Shown piece by piece: positions 6,759-14,846 of a DNA stretch of 32,280 nucleotides. The stretch lies in the NCBI GenBank assembly GCA_020853015.1, contig JADYZQ010000128.1, positions 1-32,280 on the forward strand. Reading direction: 5' to 3'. Below the pieces are notes generated by a model. The model was not told the DNA's origin and did no database searches. It saw nothing but the letters and a program-made list of their open reading frames with translations. The stretch comes from Deltaproteobacteria bacterium. GTDB taxonomy: Bacteria; UBA10199; DSSB01. The position numbers and the translations under genes were made by a program. Position 1 is the first letter of the stretch, and each line of letters starts with the position of its first letter.

Positions 6759-9700
6759 TCAAGCCCGGGCCCGCTTCTCCTCGTCTTCCCACGCCGCCTC
6801 CGGCGCCTCCTCCAGCTCCTCGACGTGGTACTTCTTCCGCTCCAGCCACGCCAACAGGCTGTAGGCGCAGGGCACCACGAAGAGGGTGAGCAGGGTCGAG
6901 ATGAAGACGCCGCCGATGATGACCGTCGCCATCGGGACGCGGGTCTCCGAACCGGCGCCCAGTCCTAAGGCCGGAGGCACGGCCGCGGCCAGGGTCGCGA
7001 AGGAGGTCATCAGGACCGGCCGCAGGCGCTGCGGGCAGGCCGAGAGCAGGGCCGCCGTCTTGTCCAGGCCGGCCTCGCGGCGCTGGTTGGTGAAGTCGAC
7101 CAGCAGGATCGAGTTCTTCTTGACGATGCCCATCAGCAAGATCACGCCGATGAAGCTGTAAATATTCAGCGATTGGTTCGTCAGGTAGAGGGCCAGCCAG
7201 GCGCCGGAGACGCTGAAGGGCAGGGCCAGCAAGACCGTGAAGGGATGGATGAAGCTGTTGTACTGGCTGCCGAGCACCATGTAGGCCACGATGATGCCCA
7301 GGACCAAAACGAAGAGGAGGCTCTGGAAGGACTCCTTGAAGGTCTCGGCCGAGCCGCTCAACACCGTGCGGTAGCCGGCGGGCAGGGCCTCTTTGGCGAG
7401 CTTGTCGACCTCTTTGAGCGCCTCGTCCTGCGATTTGCCCGGGCCGACGTTGGCGAAGATGCCGATGGCGCGCTCGCGGTCCTTGCGGGTGATGCTCTTC
7501 AGGGTCTCGCGCTGCTTGATCGTCACCACGTCGCTCAGCTTGACCAGCTCGCCGCGCTGGTTGCGCACGTAAAGCCGGTCGATGTCCTTCGAGCTCTGCC
7601 GCGCGTCCTCTTCCAGGCGCACCCGGATGTCGTTGCGGTGGCCCGCTTCGGTGAACTTGCCCGTCTTGGCGCCGCCGATCATCGCATTGATGACACGCCC
7701 GATGTCCTCCACGCTGACCTGCCGCGCCTGGGCGGCGTCGCGGTTGGGCGTGATCTGGATCTCGGGCTGGCCGAATTGGTAATCGGTGTCGACGTCGACG
7801 AAGTAGGGGTTGCCCTTCATCTTCTTCATCAGGTCTTCCGAGACCTGGGTGAGTTTTTCCCAATCGGGACCGCGCACGGTGAACTCGACCGGAAATCCGC
7901 GCTGGGCGGTGAAGCCGCGGGTGGAGAGGTCTTGGATGACCACCTTCAGGTCGGGGAGGGTGTTCAGCTCCTCGCGGACCCGGGACATCAAGTCGGATTG
8001 CTTCAGCGGGCGCCCCAGCTTCGGGTCGATGGGCCGCTCCTTGGGGTCCTTGAGGGTGACGAAGACGATGCCGGTGTTGACCTCGCCGCCGCCGAAGCCG
8101 CCGACCGCGGCGAAATAACGCACCACCTCGGGGTGCTTGGAGATCATCGCCTCGGCCTGTTTCATCATGCCGTCGGTGTAGGCCAGCGAGGAGCCCAGCG
8201 GGGTCTGCAGGCGGATCAAGAACATGCTCTGGTCTTGGGCGGGGACGAACTCCTTCTTGACCTTCGGCAGCACCAGGAAGGAGGCGGCGAAGAGGGCGAC
8301 CGACACCAAGATCACCGACCAGCGCCAGTTCAGGCCGAATCTCAGGACCCTCTCGTAGACGCGGATCAGGCCGCCGAAGACGCCGTCGACCGCGCGGCCG
8401 AAGCGGTTTTGGTCGCCGTGCTTGACCTTCATGTAGGAGAGCCGCATCGGGGTCAGCGTCAGGGCCTCGATCAGCGAGAGTCCGACCGCGACTGCCATGG
8501 TGACGCCGAACTGGAAGAAGAACTTCCCGATGATCCCCTTCATGAAGATGACCGGGATGAAGATCGCGATGATTGCGAGCGTCGCCGCCACCGCCGCGCC
8601 GGTGATCTCGCGCGCGCCGTCCTTGGCCGCCTGCATCGGAGTCTTGCCCATCTCCTGGTGGCGGACGATGTTCTCCAAAATCATGATCGCGTCGTCGACC
8701 ACGATGCCGATCGCCAGGATCAGGCCGAGCATCGTGAAGTTGTTGATCGTGAAGCCCGCGAAATAGAGGAAAGTGAAGCTGCCGACGATCGAGACGGGGA
8801 TCGCCAGCAGGATGTTGAAGGTCGAGGTGAAGGAGGCCAGAAAGAGCAGGCAGACGATCGCCGTCAGGATGGCCGCCAGGACCAGCTCGTGCTGCAGGTC
8901 GTTGACGGTCTGCTTGATGAAGCGCGTCGAGTCGAAGTTCACCGCCAGCTTGAGGCCCTCGGGGAGGGTGGGGCGGATCTCGTCCATTTTCTTTTTCACC
9001 GCGTCGGCGACGGCCACGGCGTTGGAGCCGCGCTGCTTCTTGATCCCCAGGCCGACGGCGGTCAGGCCGTTGGTGCGGCTGATCCGGCGGATGTCGTCCA
9101 GGCCGGCCTCGACCCGGGCGACGTCGCGCATGTAGATCGGCTTGTAGATGGGCTGGCCGCCGCGGGTGCGGATGACGATGTTGCCGAACTCCTCGGGAGT
9201 GAAGACCTCGCCCATCGAGCGCAGGTTGTATTCCTTCTCCTGGGTCTCGATGCGGCCGGCCGGGATCTCGCGGTGCTCGCTCTGGACAGCGTCGATCACG
9301 TCCTGGACGGTCAGCTCCCAGGCGTCCAGTTTCTTGGGGTCGATCCAGATGCGCAGGTTGGGCTCGACGAAGCCGCTCAGCAGGACCTCGCCGACGCCGC
9401 TCACCGTCTGCATCTTGTCCTTGAGCTGGTCGCGGGCGTATTCCATCAGGAAACGCAGCGGCTTGTCCCCCGAAAGCGAGATCCACATGATGGGCTGGTC
9501 TTCCGGGTTGGTCTTGGTCACGATCGGCGGGTCGATGTCGGTGGGCAGCCGGTTCTGCGCCTGGGCGATCTTGGTCTGCACCTCCTGCAGGGCGACGTCG
9601 ATGTCGCGGTTCAATTCGAACTCGATCGTGATGTTGGCTTCCTCCTGCCGGGAGGAGGAGGTGATGTTGCGGATGCCCTGGATCGAGAGCACGGCGTCCT

Positions 9701-9902
9701 CGATGATGTCGACGACGTCCGACTCCATGATCTCCGGCGCGGCCCCCTCGTAGGTGACGGAGATGTTGACGACGGGGAAGTCCACGTCGGGCATCTCGCT
9801 GATGCCCATACGCGACAAGCTGATCGCGCCGAACAGGATGAGACCGACCATCAGCATCCAGGCGAAGACGGGGTTTTTGATGGAGATGTCGGCTAAATTC
9901 AT
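6759..9902 (-). CDS. RND-family efflux transporter permease (HAE-1/AcrB-like)
   Basis: The 1047-residue length and layout match AcrB/MexB-type proton-driven RND pumps: one N-terminal helix (FAWMLMVGLILFGAI), a large periplasmic loop, a helix bundle, then a second repeat. The proton-relay residues are present: GIVVDDAIMILENI with Asp403 and Asp404, and Lys929 in VKKNSILLVDF. It therefore belongs to the drug/lipid-exporting HAE type and not the metal type. The ATG at 9902 overlaps the upstream tolC-like stop codon (ATGA, 9899-9902), so it is translationally coupled; an in-frame start further upstream (9938) would overlap that gene more. No periplasmic adaptor gene is in the operon, which is unusual for an RND pump. 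The substrate cannot be predicted. Confidence 0.95.
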   Translation of the reverse strand: MNLADISIKNPVFAWMLMVGLILFGAISLSRMGISEMPDVDFPVVNISVTYEGAAPEIMESDVVDIIEDAVLSIQGIRNITSSSRQEEANITIEFELNRDIDVALQEVQTKIAQAQNRLPTDIDPPIVTKTNPEDQPIMWISLSGDKPLRFLMEYARDQLKDKMQTVSGVGEVLLSGFVEPNLRIWIDPKKLDAWELTVQDVIDAVQSEHREIPAGRIETQEKEYNLRSMGEVFTPEEFGNIVIRTRGGQPIYKPIYMRDVARVEAGLDDIRRISRTNGLTAVGLGIKKQRGSNAVAVADAVKKKMDEIRPTLPEGLKLAVNFDSTRFIKQTVNDLQHELVLAAILTAIVCLLFLASFTSTFNILLAIPVSIVGSFTFLYFAGFTINNFTMLGLILAIGIVVDDAIMILENIVRHQEMGKTPMQAAKDGAREITGAAVAATLAIIAIFIPVIFMKGIIGKFFFQFGVTMAVAVGLSLIEALTLTPMRLSYMKVKHGDQNRFGRAVDGVFGGLIRVYERVLRFGLNWRWSVILVSVALFAASFLVLPKVKKEFVPAQDQSMFLIRLQTPLGSSLAYTDGMMKQAEAMISKHPEVVRYFAAVGGFGGGEVNTGIVFVTLKDPKERPIDPKLGRPLKQSDLMSRVREELNTLPDLKVVIQDLSTRGFTAQRGFPVEFTVRGPDWEKLTQVSEDLMKKMKGNPYFVDVDTDYQFGQPEIQITPNRDAAQARQVSVEDIGRVINAMIGGAKTGKFTEAGHRNDIRVRLEEDARQSSKDIDRLYVRNQRGELVKLSDVVTIKQRETLKSITRKDRERAIGIFANVGPGKSQDEALKEVDKLAKEALPAGYRTVLSGSAETFKESFQSLLFVLVLGIIVAYMVLGSQYNSFIHPFTVLLALPFSVSGAWLALYLTNQSLNIYSFIGVILLMGIVKKNSILLVDFTNQRREAGLDKTAALLSACPQRLRPVLMTSFATLAAAVPPALGLGAGSETRVPMATVIIGGVFISTLLTLFVVPCAYSLLAWLERKKYHVEELEEAPEAAWEDEEKRARA

Positions 9903-11173
9903 GGCATCGCTCCCGCGGTGACCTGGAGGGCCAGCCAATCCAGCCAGGTCTGCACCTCGGCCGTGTTGCGCTGGCGGAGGGCGTCCAGCCAGGTCTGCTG
10001 AGACTGCAGCAGGTCGAGGGTGTTGATCAGGCTGTCGGTGAAATCTTTGGCCTGCAGGTTATAGCTGATCCGGGCCTTTTCGGACGCGCTCTGGAATTTT
10101 TGAAATTGGTTCCGCGAGGAGACGTAGCCGTCGTAGGACTTCCGAACCTCGGTGCCGGCGCTGCGGCGCGTGAGCTCTTCCTGAAGCTGGGCCTGCTTGG
10201 CCAGGGTCTTGGCCTCGCGGATCTGGCCCACCGTCTCCCAGTTGAACACCGGGATCCCAACGTTGAAAGTCGCGTCCCATTTGATGTCGCGCTGGAAACC
10301 GGCGCGGTACGGGTAATAGTTGGCGGTCACGTCGGCCTGGGGCAGCAGGTCGCCTTGCCGAATCTTCACCTCGCCTCGGGCCAGTTGCACGGCGTCGCGG
10401 GCGGCTTGGACGTCGGGTCGGGCCTCGACCATGGCGGCGTATTCCGCAAGGGGCTTGAGGTCGCGCACGGGCGGGGAGCCGTAGTCGATCTGCGGCTGGG
10501 GGGTCAGGCCGGTCAGGAAAGCCAGGGTGTCGTAGGCGATTTGGCGCTCGCCCCGCTTGCGCTCGAGCTCGGCTTCGTTGAGCGCGATGTCGGTCTCCAG
10601 CAGGGCGGCCTCGCTGTCTCGGGACTTGCCCAGGCGCACCCGCTCTTTCAGCTCCCCGATGCTGCGCCGCTCCACCTGGATGATCTTTTGGAAGATCTCG
10701 ATGTCGCGCTCGATCTTCACGATGGTCAGGAAGACGATCGCGACGTCCTGGAAGAGCAGCCGCTCGGCGTTGCGCTTAAGCAGGCGCTTCTGAGACTCGT
10801 TCACCTTCGCCAGCTTGAGGGCGCGGAATTCCTTGAAGCCCTTGAAAATGGGCTGCTTCAGCGTCACCGCCACCGAGGGCCGGCTGAATTGAGTGAAGGT
10901 GCTGCCGACCTGTCCCGCGCCGTCGCTCTGCGAGGAGGAGTCCTGGAGGATTTCCTGGACGTTGATCGACAGCTTGGGCAGCACCGAGCCGAGGGCCTGG
11001 GTGTAGAGCGTCTGGGCGCGGGCGATCTCTTGGTCGCTGATCGCGACCTGCTCGCTGCGGGCCAAGGCGAGTTCATAGCACTCCATCATTCCCATCTTCT
11101 TCTCGGCGGCGTCCGAGGGAGGGGCCGCCGACAGGCCGAGGGCGACGAGCGTCAAAATTAAGAGGCGCTTCAC
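9899..11173 (-). CDS. TolC-like outer-membrane efflux protein
   Basis: The 424-residue protein has a signal peptide (about 1-22) and the two-repeat OEP fold: long amphipathic coiled-coil helices rich in Ala, Gln, Glu and Leu, such as ARAQTLYTQALGSVLP and LLQSQQTWLDALRQ. It should form the trimeric outer-membrane duct for the RND pump encoded immediately downstream. The start is GTG at 11173, embedded in the tetR stop codon as GTGA (11170-11173), and the stop overlaps the RND start as ATGA, so all three genes are coupled. Order and coupling strongly suggest a dedicated partner. Assignment to the family is firm; the absence of an adaptor gene leaves the assembly mode open. Confidence 0.92.
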   Translation of the reverse strand: MKRLLILTLVALGLSAAPPSDAAEKKMGMMECYELALARSEQVAISDQEIARAQTLYTQALGSVLPKLSINVQEILQDSSSQSDGAGQVGSTFTQFSRPSVAVTLKQPIFKGFKEFRALKLAKVNESQKRLLKRNAERLLFQDVAIVFLTIVKIERDIEIFQKIIQVERRSIGELKERVRLGKSRDSEAALLETDIALNEAELERKRGERQIAYDTLAFLTGLTPQPQIDYGSPPVRDLKPLAEYAAMVEARPDVQAARDAVQLARGEVKIRQGDLLPQADVTANYYPYRAGFQRDIKWDATFNVGIPVFNWETVGQIREAKTLAKQAQLQEELTRRSAGTEVRKSYDGYVSSRNQFQKFQSASEKARISYNLQAKDFTDSLINTLDLLQSQQTWLDALRQRNTAEVQTWLDWLALQVTAGAMP

Positions 11174-11784
11174 GACCGCACCCCCTTCGTGAAGATGTCG
11201 ACGAAGCTCTCGAGCATTGCGTCTTCGGGCAGGGGGAAGTGATCCTTCGCCTTAAAGACGAGGGTGATGAGGATATAATGATGGATCATAGCGATGAAGG
11301 CCCGGGCCAGGATCGCGGGGTCGAGCCCCCGCGCCTCCTTCACGCGGATCTTTTGATGGAAAAACTCCTGTAGGAATTCCAAGAGCGGCAGCCTCTGCTT
11401 GAAGAAGAGCTGGCCCAGGTGGTGGCTCTCGAGGGCCGCGAACAGCATGACACGGAGGAACCAAAGGTTTTCCCGGTGCTTGTGCACGATGATCTTGGAA
11501 ATCTCCAACAGGCCCTCGGCGATGGGAAGATCGAGGGTCTTGCGCAGCTCCCGGCCGACCTGGGCGTCGAAGTCCTCCAGTTTGACTTGGAGGAGGGCGG
11601 TATAGAGGTCTTCCTTGGTCTTGAAGTGCCGGAATAGCAGGGCCTCGTTCACCCCCGACTCGAGGGCGATGGCTCGGGTGGTGGTGCCGACGAAGCCGCG
11701 CTCGGAGAAAAGCCGGCCGGCGGCCTCGAGGATGCGGGCCTCCCGTTCGGAAAAGGATAGACGCTGGGTCTTGGCGACAGACAT
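11170..11784 (-). CDS. TetR/AcrR-family transcriptional regulator of the efflux operon
   Basis: The 204-residue protein has the N-terminal TetR helix-turn-helix (residues about 12-60): RILEAAGRLFSERGF, then TRAIALESGVNEALLFRHF and KTKEDLY. The C-terminal part is a helical ligand-binding domain of normal size. It starts at ATG 11784, three bases from a perfect palindrome that overlaps a likely promoter, so autoregulation of the tetR-tolC-RND operon is the simplest model. Its stop overlaps the tolC-like start. The inducer is unknown; TetR regulators of RND pumps typically respond to substrates of the pump. Confidence 0.93.
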   Translation of the reverse strand: MSVAKTQRLSFSEREARILEAAGRLFSERGFVGTTTRAIALESGVNEALLFRHFKTKEDLYTALLQVKLEDFDAQVGRELRKTLDLPIAEGLLEISKIIVHKHRENLWFLRVMLFAALESHHLGQLFFKQRLPLLEFLQEFFHQKIRVKEARGLDPAILARAFIAMIHHYILITLVFKAKDHFPLPEDAMLESFVDIFTKGVRS

Positions 11785-11786
11785 AA

Positions 11787-11806
11787 AAGTAAGTGTTTAC
11801 TTACTT
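11787..11806. promoter_or_regulatory. Probable TetR operator
   Basis: AAGTAAGT, GTTT, ACTTACTT is a perfect 8+4+8 inverted repeat two bases upstream of the tetR start codon. Its size and position are typical of autoregulated TetR-family operators. It overlaps the -10 region of the predicted promoter, so binding would block transcription of the whole efflux operon. Confidence 0.75.
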
Positions 11807-11830
11807 ATACCCATCCTTGACTTGGGTCAA
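11804..11830 (-). promoter_or_regulatory. Predicted sigma-70-type promoter of the tetR-tolC-RND operon
   Basis: On the minus strand TTGACC (11830-11825) is followed after 15 bases by TATAAG (11809-11804). The spacer is short, so the exact boxes are uncertain, but the position over the operator is sensible. The -35 box is part of a second small inverted repeat, TTGAC-TTGG-GTCAA (11817-11830). Confidence 0.4.
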
Positions 11831-11955
11831 ACCCTATTTCCGTTGTATCGGGAGGGAGCTGCATCTATTTTCCGATGTTTTTTCAAGACCTGCTGTGACG
11901 CCTCGGCCCCGCCGGCGTCGCAATCTGCAGCAGCGAGGCAGGTTTCAGGATTCGC

Positions 11956-12525
11956 ATGAACCGGAAGCAAAGCCCGAGTCAAGACCCGGATCTCGAGGCC
12001 CTGCGCCGCTGTCGGCAAGGGGATCGGCGGGCCTTTGCCGAAATCGTCGACCGCCACAAGCAGGGGGTGTTTCGCTTGGTCTACCGCTGGCTGGGACAAA
12101 AGGAACGGGCCGAAGAGCTGGCCCAGGAGGTGTTCCTCAAGGCCTACCGCGAGCTTGAACGGTTCCGGGGTGACGCCAAGTTTTCGACCTGGATTTACCA
12201 GATCGCCCTCAATGCCTGCCGCGACGACTGGCGCAGCCGGCGGCGGCGTCCCGAGGCCCGCATCGAGCCCGACTTCCTCAACGCGCAGCCCGCCCCCGAG
12301 GCCTCCGCCGAGTCGGGCCTGATCGCCGAGTCCGAGGCCGAGACCCTGCGCCGCGCCCTGGACGGCCTCCCTCAGATCTACCGCGAGGCCCTGCTGCTGC
12401 GCTACTTCGGCGACCTGAGTTACGAGGAGATGGCTGAGCGAAGCGGGGAAGGGATCAGCAACCTCAAGATGCGCGTGGCCCGGGGCCTCGCGCAGCTGAG
12501 GAAACGATTGGAGAGACAGCCATGA
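11956..12525 (+). CDS. ECF-type RNA polymerase sigma factor (RpoE/SigW-like)
   Basis: The 189-residue protein contains region 2 (about residues 25-95: FRLVYRWLG, AEELAQEVFLKAYRELERFR, FSTWIYQIALNACRDDWR) and region 4 (about 130-185: LPQIYREALLLRYFGDLSYEEMA), the two-domain layout of ECF sigma factors. ATG 11956 follows CAGGA at about six bases. Its stop overlaps the start of the next gene (ATGA, 12522-12525), which encodes a membrane protein with a cytoplasmic N terminus, the standard arrangement for a sigma factor and its anti-sigma factor. The regulon probably includes its own operon; I could not define a promoter motif. Confidence 0.93.
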   Translation: MNRKQSPSQDPDLEALRRCRQGDRRAFAEIVDRHKQGVFRLVYRWLGQKERAEELAQEVFLKAYRELERFRGDAKFSTWIYQIALNACRDDWRSRRRRPEARIEPDFLNAQPAPEASAESGLIAESEAETLRRALDGLPQIYREALLLRYFGDLSYEEMAERSGEGISNLKMRVARGLAQLRKRLERQP

Positions 12526-13154
12526 CGGCGGAAGAAGCGAAAAGGCAATTGCGCGGGCTCCTTGGACCCGAATTCTCCGAAGAGGAAATCGCGGCGCTTC
12601 TTCGGGAAGAACCCGGGCTGGGCGAGGGCCTCGAGGGTTTCGCCGCGCGCTGGCGATCGCTACGCCGCGAGGTCCCCTCGCTGCCGGCCGACTTCACTGT
12701 GCGGGTGATGGACCGCCTCGAGGCGCCGGGCCTTTGGGAGCGGTTTCGCGCGCGTTGGCTCTCGGTCCCCAGGCTCGCCGCGGCCGGCGCCCTTGCGGCG
12801 GGTTTGGCCGGGGTCCTGTATCTGGGGTATTTTCGCGAGCCCGTCCTGGGGCCGCCCCTGAGCGTGCGCGAGGCCGCGGGCCCCGAGGGCCAAAAGGTCT
12901 ACTTCGTGCGCTTCGCCCTGCGCCAGCCCGGCGCCAAGCAGGTCGCCGTCGCGGGCGACTTCAATCAGTGGAACCCGGCGGCCTTGGCCCCTGTCGCGGA
13001 GGGCGAAGGCCTCTTCACGGTCGAGGTCCCGCTGACGGAGGGTACTTATAGTTACGCCTTCGTCGTCGACGGCAAGCGCTGGGTCGCTGACCCCTCGGCC
13101 GACCGCTGGGTGGATGACGGCTTCGGACAACGCAATTCGGTGATCAACTTGTAA
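12522..13154 (+). CDS. Putative membrane anti-sigma factor fused to a CBM48/AMPK-type glycan-binding domain
   Basis: The 210-residue protein has three parts. Residues 1-80 are a charged helical cytoplasmic segment with no zinc-binding HxxxCxxC motif. Residues about 83-104 form one transmembrane helix (AAAGALAAGLAGVLYLGYF). Residues about 124-210 form a beta-sandwich matching the isoamylase-early-set/AMPK glycogen-binding family: VAVAGDFNQWNP, then YSYAFVVDGKRWVADP with the conserved Trp150 and Trp187. The domain lies outside the cytoplasmic membrane if the N terminus is inside. Overlap with the sigma gene supports an anti-sigma role, with the outer domain as sensor. This role is inferred from context and topology; glycan binding is inferred from the fold. 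Confidence 0.7.
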   Translation: MTAEEAKRQLRGLLGPEFSEEEIAALLREEPGLGEGLEGFAARWRSLRREVPSLPADFTVRVMDRLEAPGLWERFRARWLSVPRLAAAGALAAGLAGVLYLGYFREPVLGPPLSVREAAGPEGQKVYFVRFALRQPGAKQVAVAGDFNQWNPAALAPVAEGEGLFTVEVPLTEGTYSYAFVVDGKRWVADPSADRWVDDGFGQRNSVINL

Positions 13155-13155
13155 G

Positions 13156-13983
13156 ATGAAGAAGACCCTCGCCATTGGACTGCTTCTCCTCGGCCTCGCG
13201 GCCGCGGCGCCCCTGCGCGCCCAGGACGATTCCGAGATCGCCCGCCAAGCCGCGGCGTTCGGCGCCCCAAGCCCGGCCCTGAGCGCCTTTTTGACTAAAA
13301 GCGCGGCTGCGGGCGTCTCCCGAGATTTCACCCTGGAGGTGCTGAAAGAGGCCCAGGCGCTCGAGGCGCGCGGCATTCCCTCCGAGCCCTACCTGCTCAA
13401 GGCTAACGAGGGCCTCGCGAAGGGGGTCCCGCCGGCGAAGCTGGCCCCCGCGCTGCGTCAGACCCGGCAGCGCGGCGAGAGCGCCGCGGCCCTCGTCGAC
13501 CGCGTGGTCCCGGGCCGGGCGGCGGACCTGCGCTCGCCGGCGCGGCGGGCGGCGATCCTGCAGGTGCAATCCGCGATGCTGAACGGAAAATCCGCCGCGG
13601 ATTTAGAGAAGGGCCTCAAGTCCAAGGCCAAGGGCGGCAAGCTCACATGGGAAGAAATAGGCTCCGGCGCCCGTTCGCTGCAGCCCCGCCGTCACGGCGT
13701 GGTGTCGGCGAAGTCGACTCCCAAACGCGACGCCCTCGTTTCGCCGCAGATTCCGGCGGTGGAGGTGGATAAGGACAAGGGGCCGAAGGAAAAGGGCCCC
13801 GCGGAACTGCGCGGCCCGGCGCCCCACAAGGGGCTGAAGCCGGGAACCACCCAGAATCCCAAAGGCCGGCCGGAGTGGCATGCGCCCGAACGGCGGGGTC
13901 CCCAGGGCAAAGCGGGGAAAGGCCCCTCGCCATCCCAGAGCTTTTCCGGTAAGTCGAATCCCGGCAAGGGAAAGAATAAATAA
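13156..13983 (+). CDS. Secreted protein of unknown function with basic Gly/Lys/Pro-rich tail
   Basis: The gene starts one base after the stop of the anti-sigma gene, so it belongs to the same operon. The 275-residue product has a signal peptide (about 1-22, ending PLRAQ). Residues about 25-125 are helical, with a repeated pattern of ALEARGIPSEPYLLKANEGLAKGVPP type (about 70-95). From about 175 onward the sequence is low-complexity, rich in Lys, Gly and Pro (for example GKAGKGPSPSQSFSGKSNPG), and is probably disordered and strongly basic. I recognise no family. The tail composition resembles that of the next gene product, which suggests that both are exported to the same place, perhaps binding anionic surface polymers. 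Confidence 0.75.
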   Translation: MKKTLAIGLLLLGLAAAAPLRAQDDSEIARQAAAFGAPSPALSAFLTKSAAAGVSRDFTLEVLKEAQALEARGIPSEPYLLKANEGLAKGVPPAKLAPALRQTRQRGESAAALVDRVVPGRAADLRSPARRAAILQVQSAMLNGKSAADLEKGLKSKAKGGKLTWEEIGSGARSLQPRRHGVVSAKSTPKRDALVSPQIPAVEVDKDKGPKEKGPAELRGPAPHKGLKPGTTQNPKGRPEWHAPERRGPQGKAGKGPSPSQSFSGKSNPGKGKNK

Positions 13984-14034
13984 TTGTGACCCGTCGATAC
14001 CAGGGGCGTCCCACGCGGGCATAAGGAGAAAGCC

Positions 14035-14787
14035 ATGAAATCTTTCTGCAAAGTTTTGACCTTCCTCGCAGCCTTCAGCCTGGCCCTGCCCGGCGCCCGG
14101 GCCGTCGACATCAACCTGGTCAACATCGACTTGGGCTCGCCCGAGGCGCGCCGCGCCGAGCAGCTCTACGGCAACGCCTACGGCTTTGCGCCCCAACAGG
14201 TGACGCCGGCCTTGCTGGCGCCCGCCGAAGAGGTGCCCGCGATTATGCAGATCGCGCAGGCGGCGGGGACCTTGCCTCTCTCTGTCTGGATGATGCGCAA
14301 GATGGGCATGAGCTATTCGAACATCCTGCAGAGCTTCTCGGTAGCCCCGCTGGTGGCGATGGGAAGTCCGGTGACGGATCCCTATTATATTCAAACGACA
14401 CGCACTCATTTTTTGCAGAATATCCTGCAAGTCAACCCGATCCTTTTCCCTAAGATCCCTCTGGTCGGCCCCGACTTCACCCGCTTCCTGATCTACCCGG
14501 TGCACAAAGAACACGGCTACTGGATGCCCCCGGGCATCGCCAAGAAATACGGCCTCTGGATCCCGCCGGGCCAGGCCAAGAAGATGGGCCTGTGGGGCGG
14601 GCCCGGCAAGGGCAAGGGCGGCTATTGGGTGGTCGACGACGACGGCGCCAAGGGCAAGAAGGGGAAGTGGGACAACGACGATGACGGCGGCTGGAAAAAA
14701 TCCGGCAAGGGTAAGGAACACGGCCATGGCAAGGGCGGCGGCGGTTGGAAGGCCGCCAAGGGCAATGGCAAGGGTGGCCGCAAATAA
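14035..14787 (+). CDS. Secreted protein with tandem W-x-PPG-x-AKK repeats and Gly/Lys-rich tail
   Basis: ATG 14035 has a strong ribosome site (AAGGAG, 14021-14026). The 250-residue product has a signal peptide (about 1-23, ending GARA). Residues 24-155 form a mostly alpha-helical domain that I do not recognise. Residues 161-196 hold three 12-residue tandem units: GYWMPPGIAKKY, GLWIPPGQAKKM and the degenerate GLWGGPGKGKGG. A tail of Gly, Lys, Trp, Asp and His follows to the end. It lies 51 bases after the previous gene and is probably in the same sigma-factor operon. The repeats and basic aromatic tail suggest an extracytoplasmic binding or structural protein; the function is unknown. Confidence 0.78.
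   Translation: MKSFCKVLTFLAAFSLALPGARAVDINLVNIDLGSPEARRAEQLYGNAYGFAPQQVTPALLAPAEEVPAIMQIAQAAGTLPLSVWMMRKMGMSYSNILQSFSVAPLVAMGSPVTDPYYIQTTRTHFLQNILQVNPILFPKIPLVGPDFTRFLIYPVHKEHGYWMPPGIAKKYGLWIPPGQAKKMGLWGGPGKGKGGYWVVDDDGAKGKKGKWDNDDDGGWKKSGKGKEHGHGKGGGGWKAAKGNGKGGRK
14515..14622 (+). repeat. 36-base tandem repeat within the secreted-protein gene
   Basis: Units at 14515-14550, 14551-14586 and 14587-14622 each encode 12 residues. The first two share the pattern G-aromatic/Leu-W-x-P-P-G-x-A-K-K; the third keeps only GLW-x-x-PG and Gly/Lys. The bases of units 1 and 2 are clearly related, pointing to duplication of a coding segment. Confidence 0.7.
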
Positions 14788-14846
14788 TCCGGAACCCGAT
14801 GGATTCCCTGCCGATAATAGGGCGGGTGGAAGAAGGGCGGGCCATT

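Noticed and set aside
6691-9486. Long minus-strand frame overlapping the RND gene in another phase
   Set aside because: Arg/Pro/Gly/His-rich translation typical of a shifted frame of high-GC coding DNA.
7173-9896. Very long open frame on the plus strand opposite the RND gene
   Set aside because: It mirrors the GC-rich codon pattern of a clearly identified RND transporter; the translation is Asp/Val/Leu/Gly-rich with no domain.
14515-14622. Possible CRISPR-like array because of regular 36-base spacing
   Set aside because: Units are adjacent without spacers, coding, and diverged; they are protein repeats.
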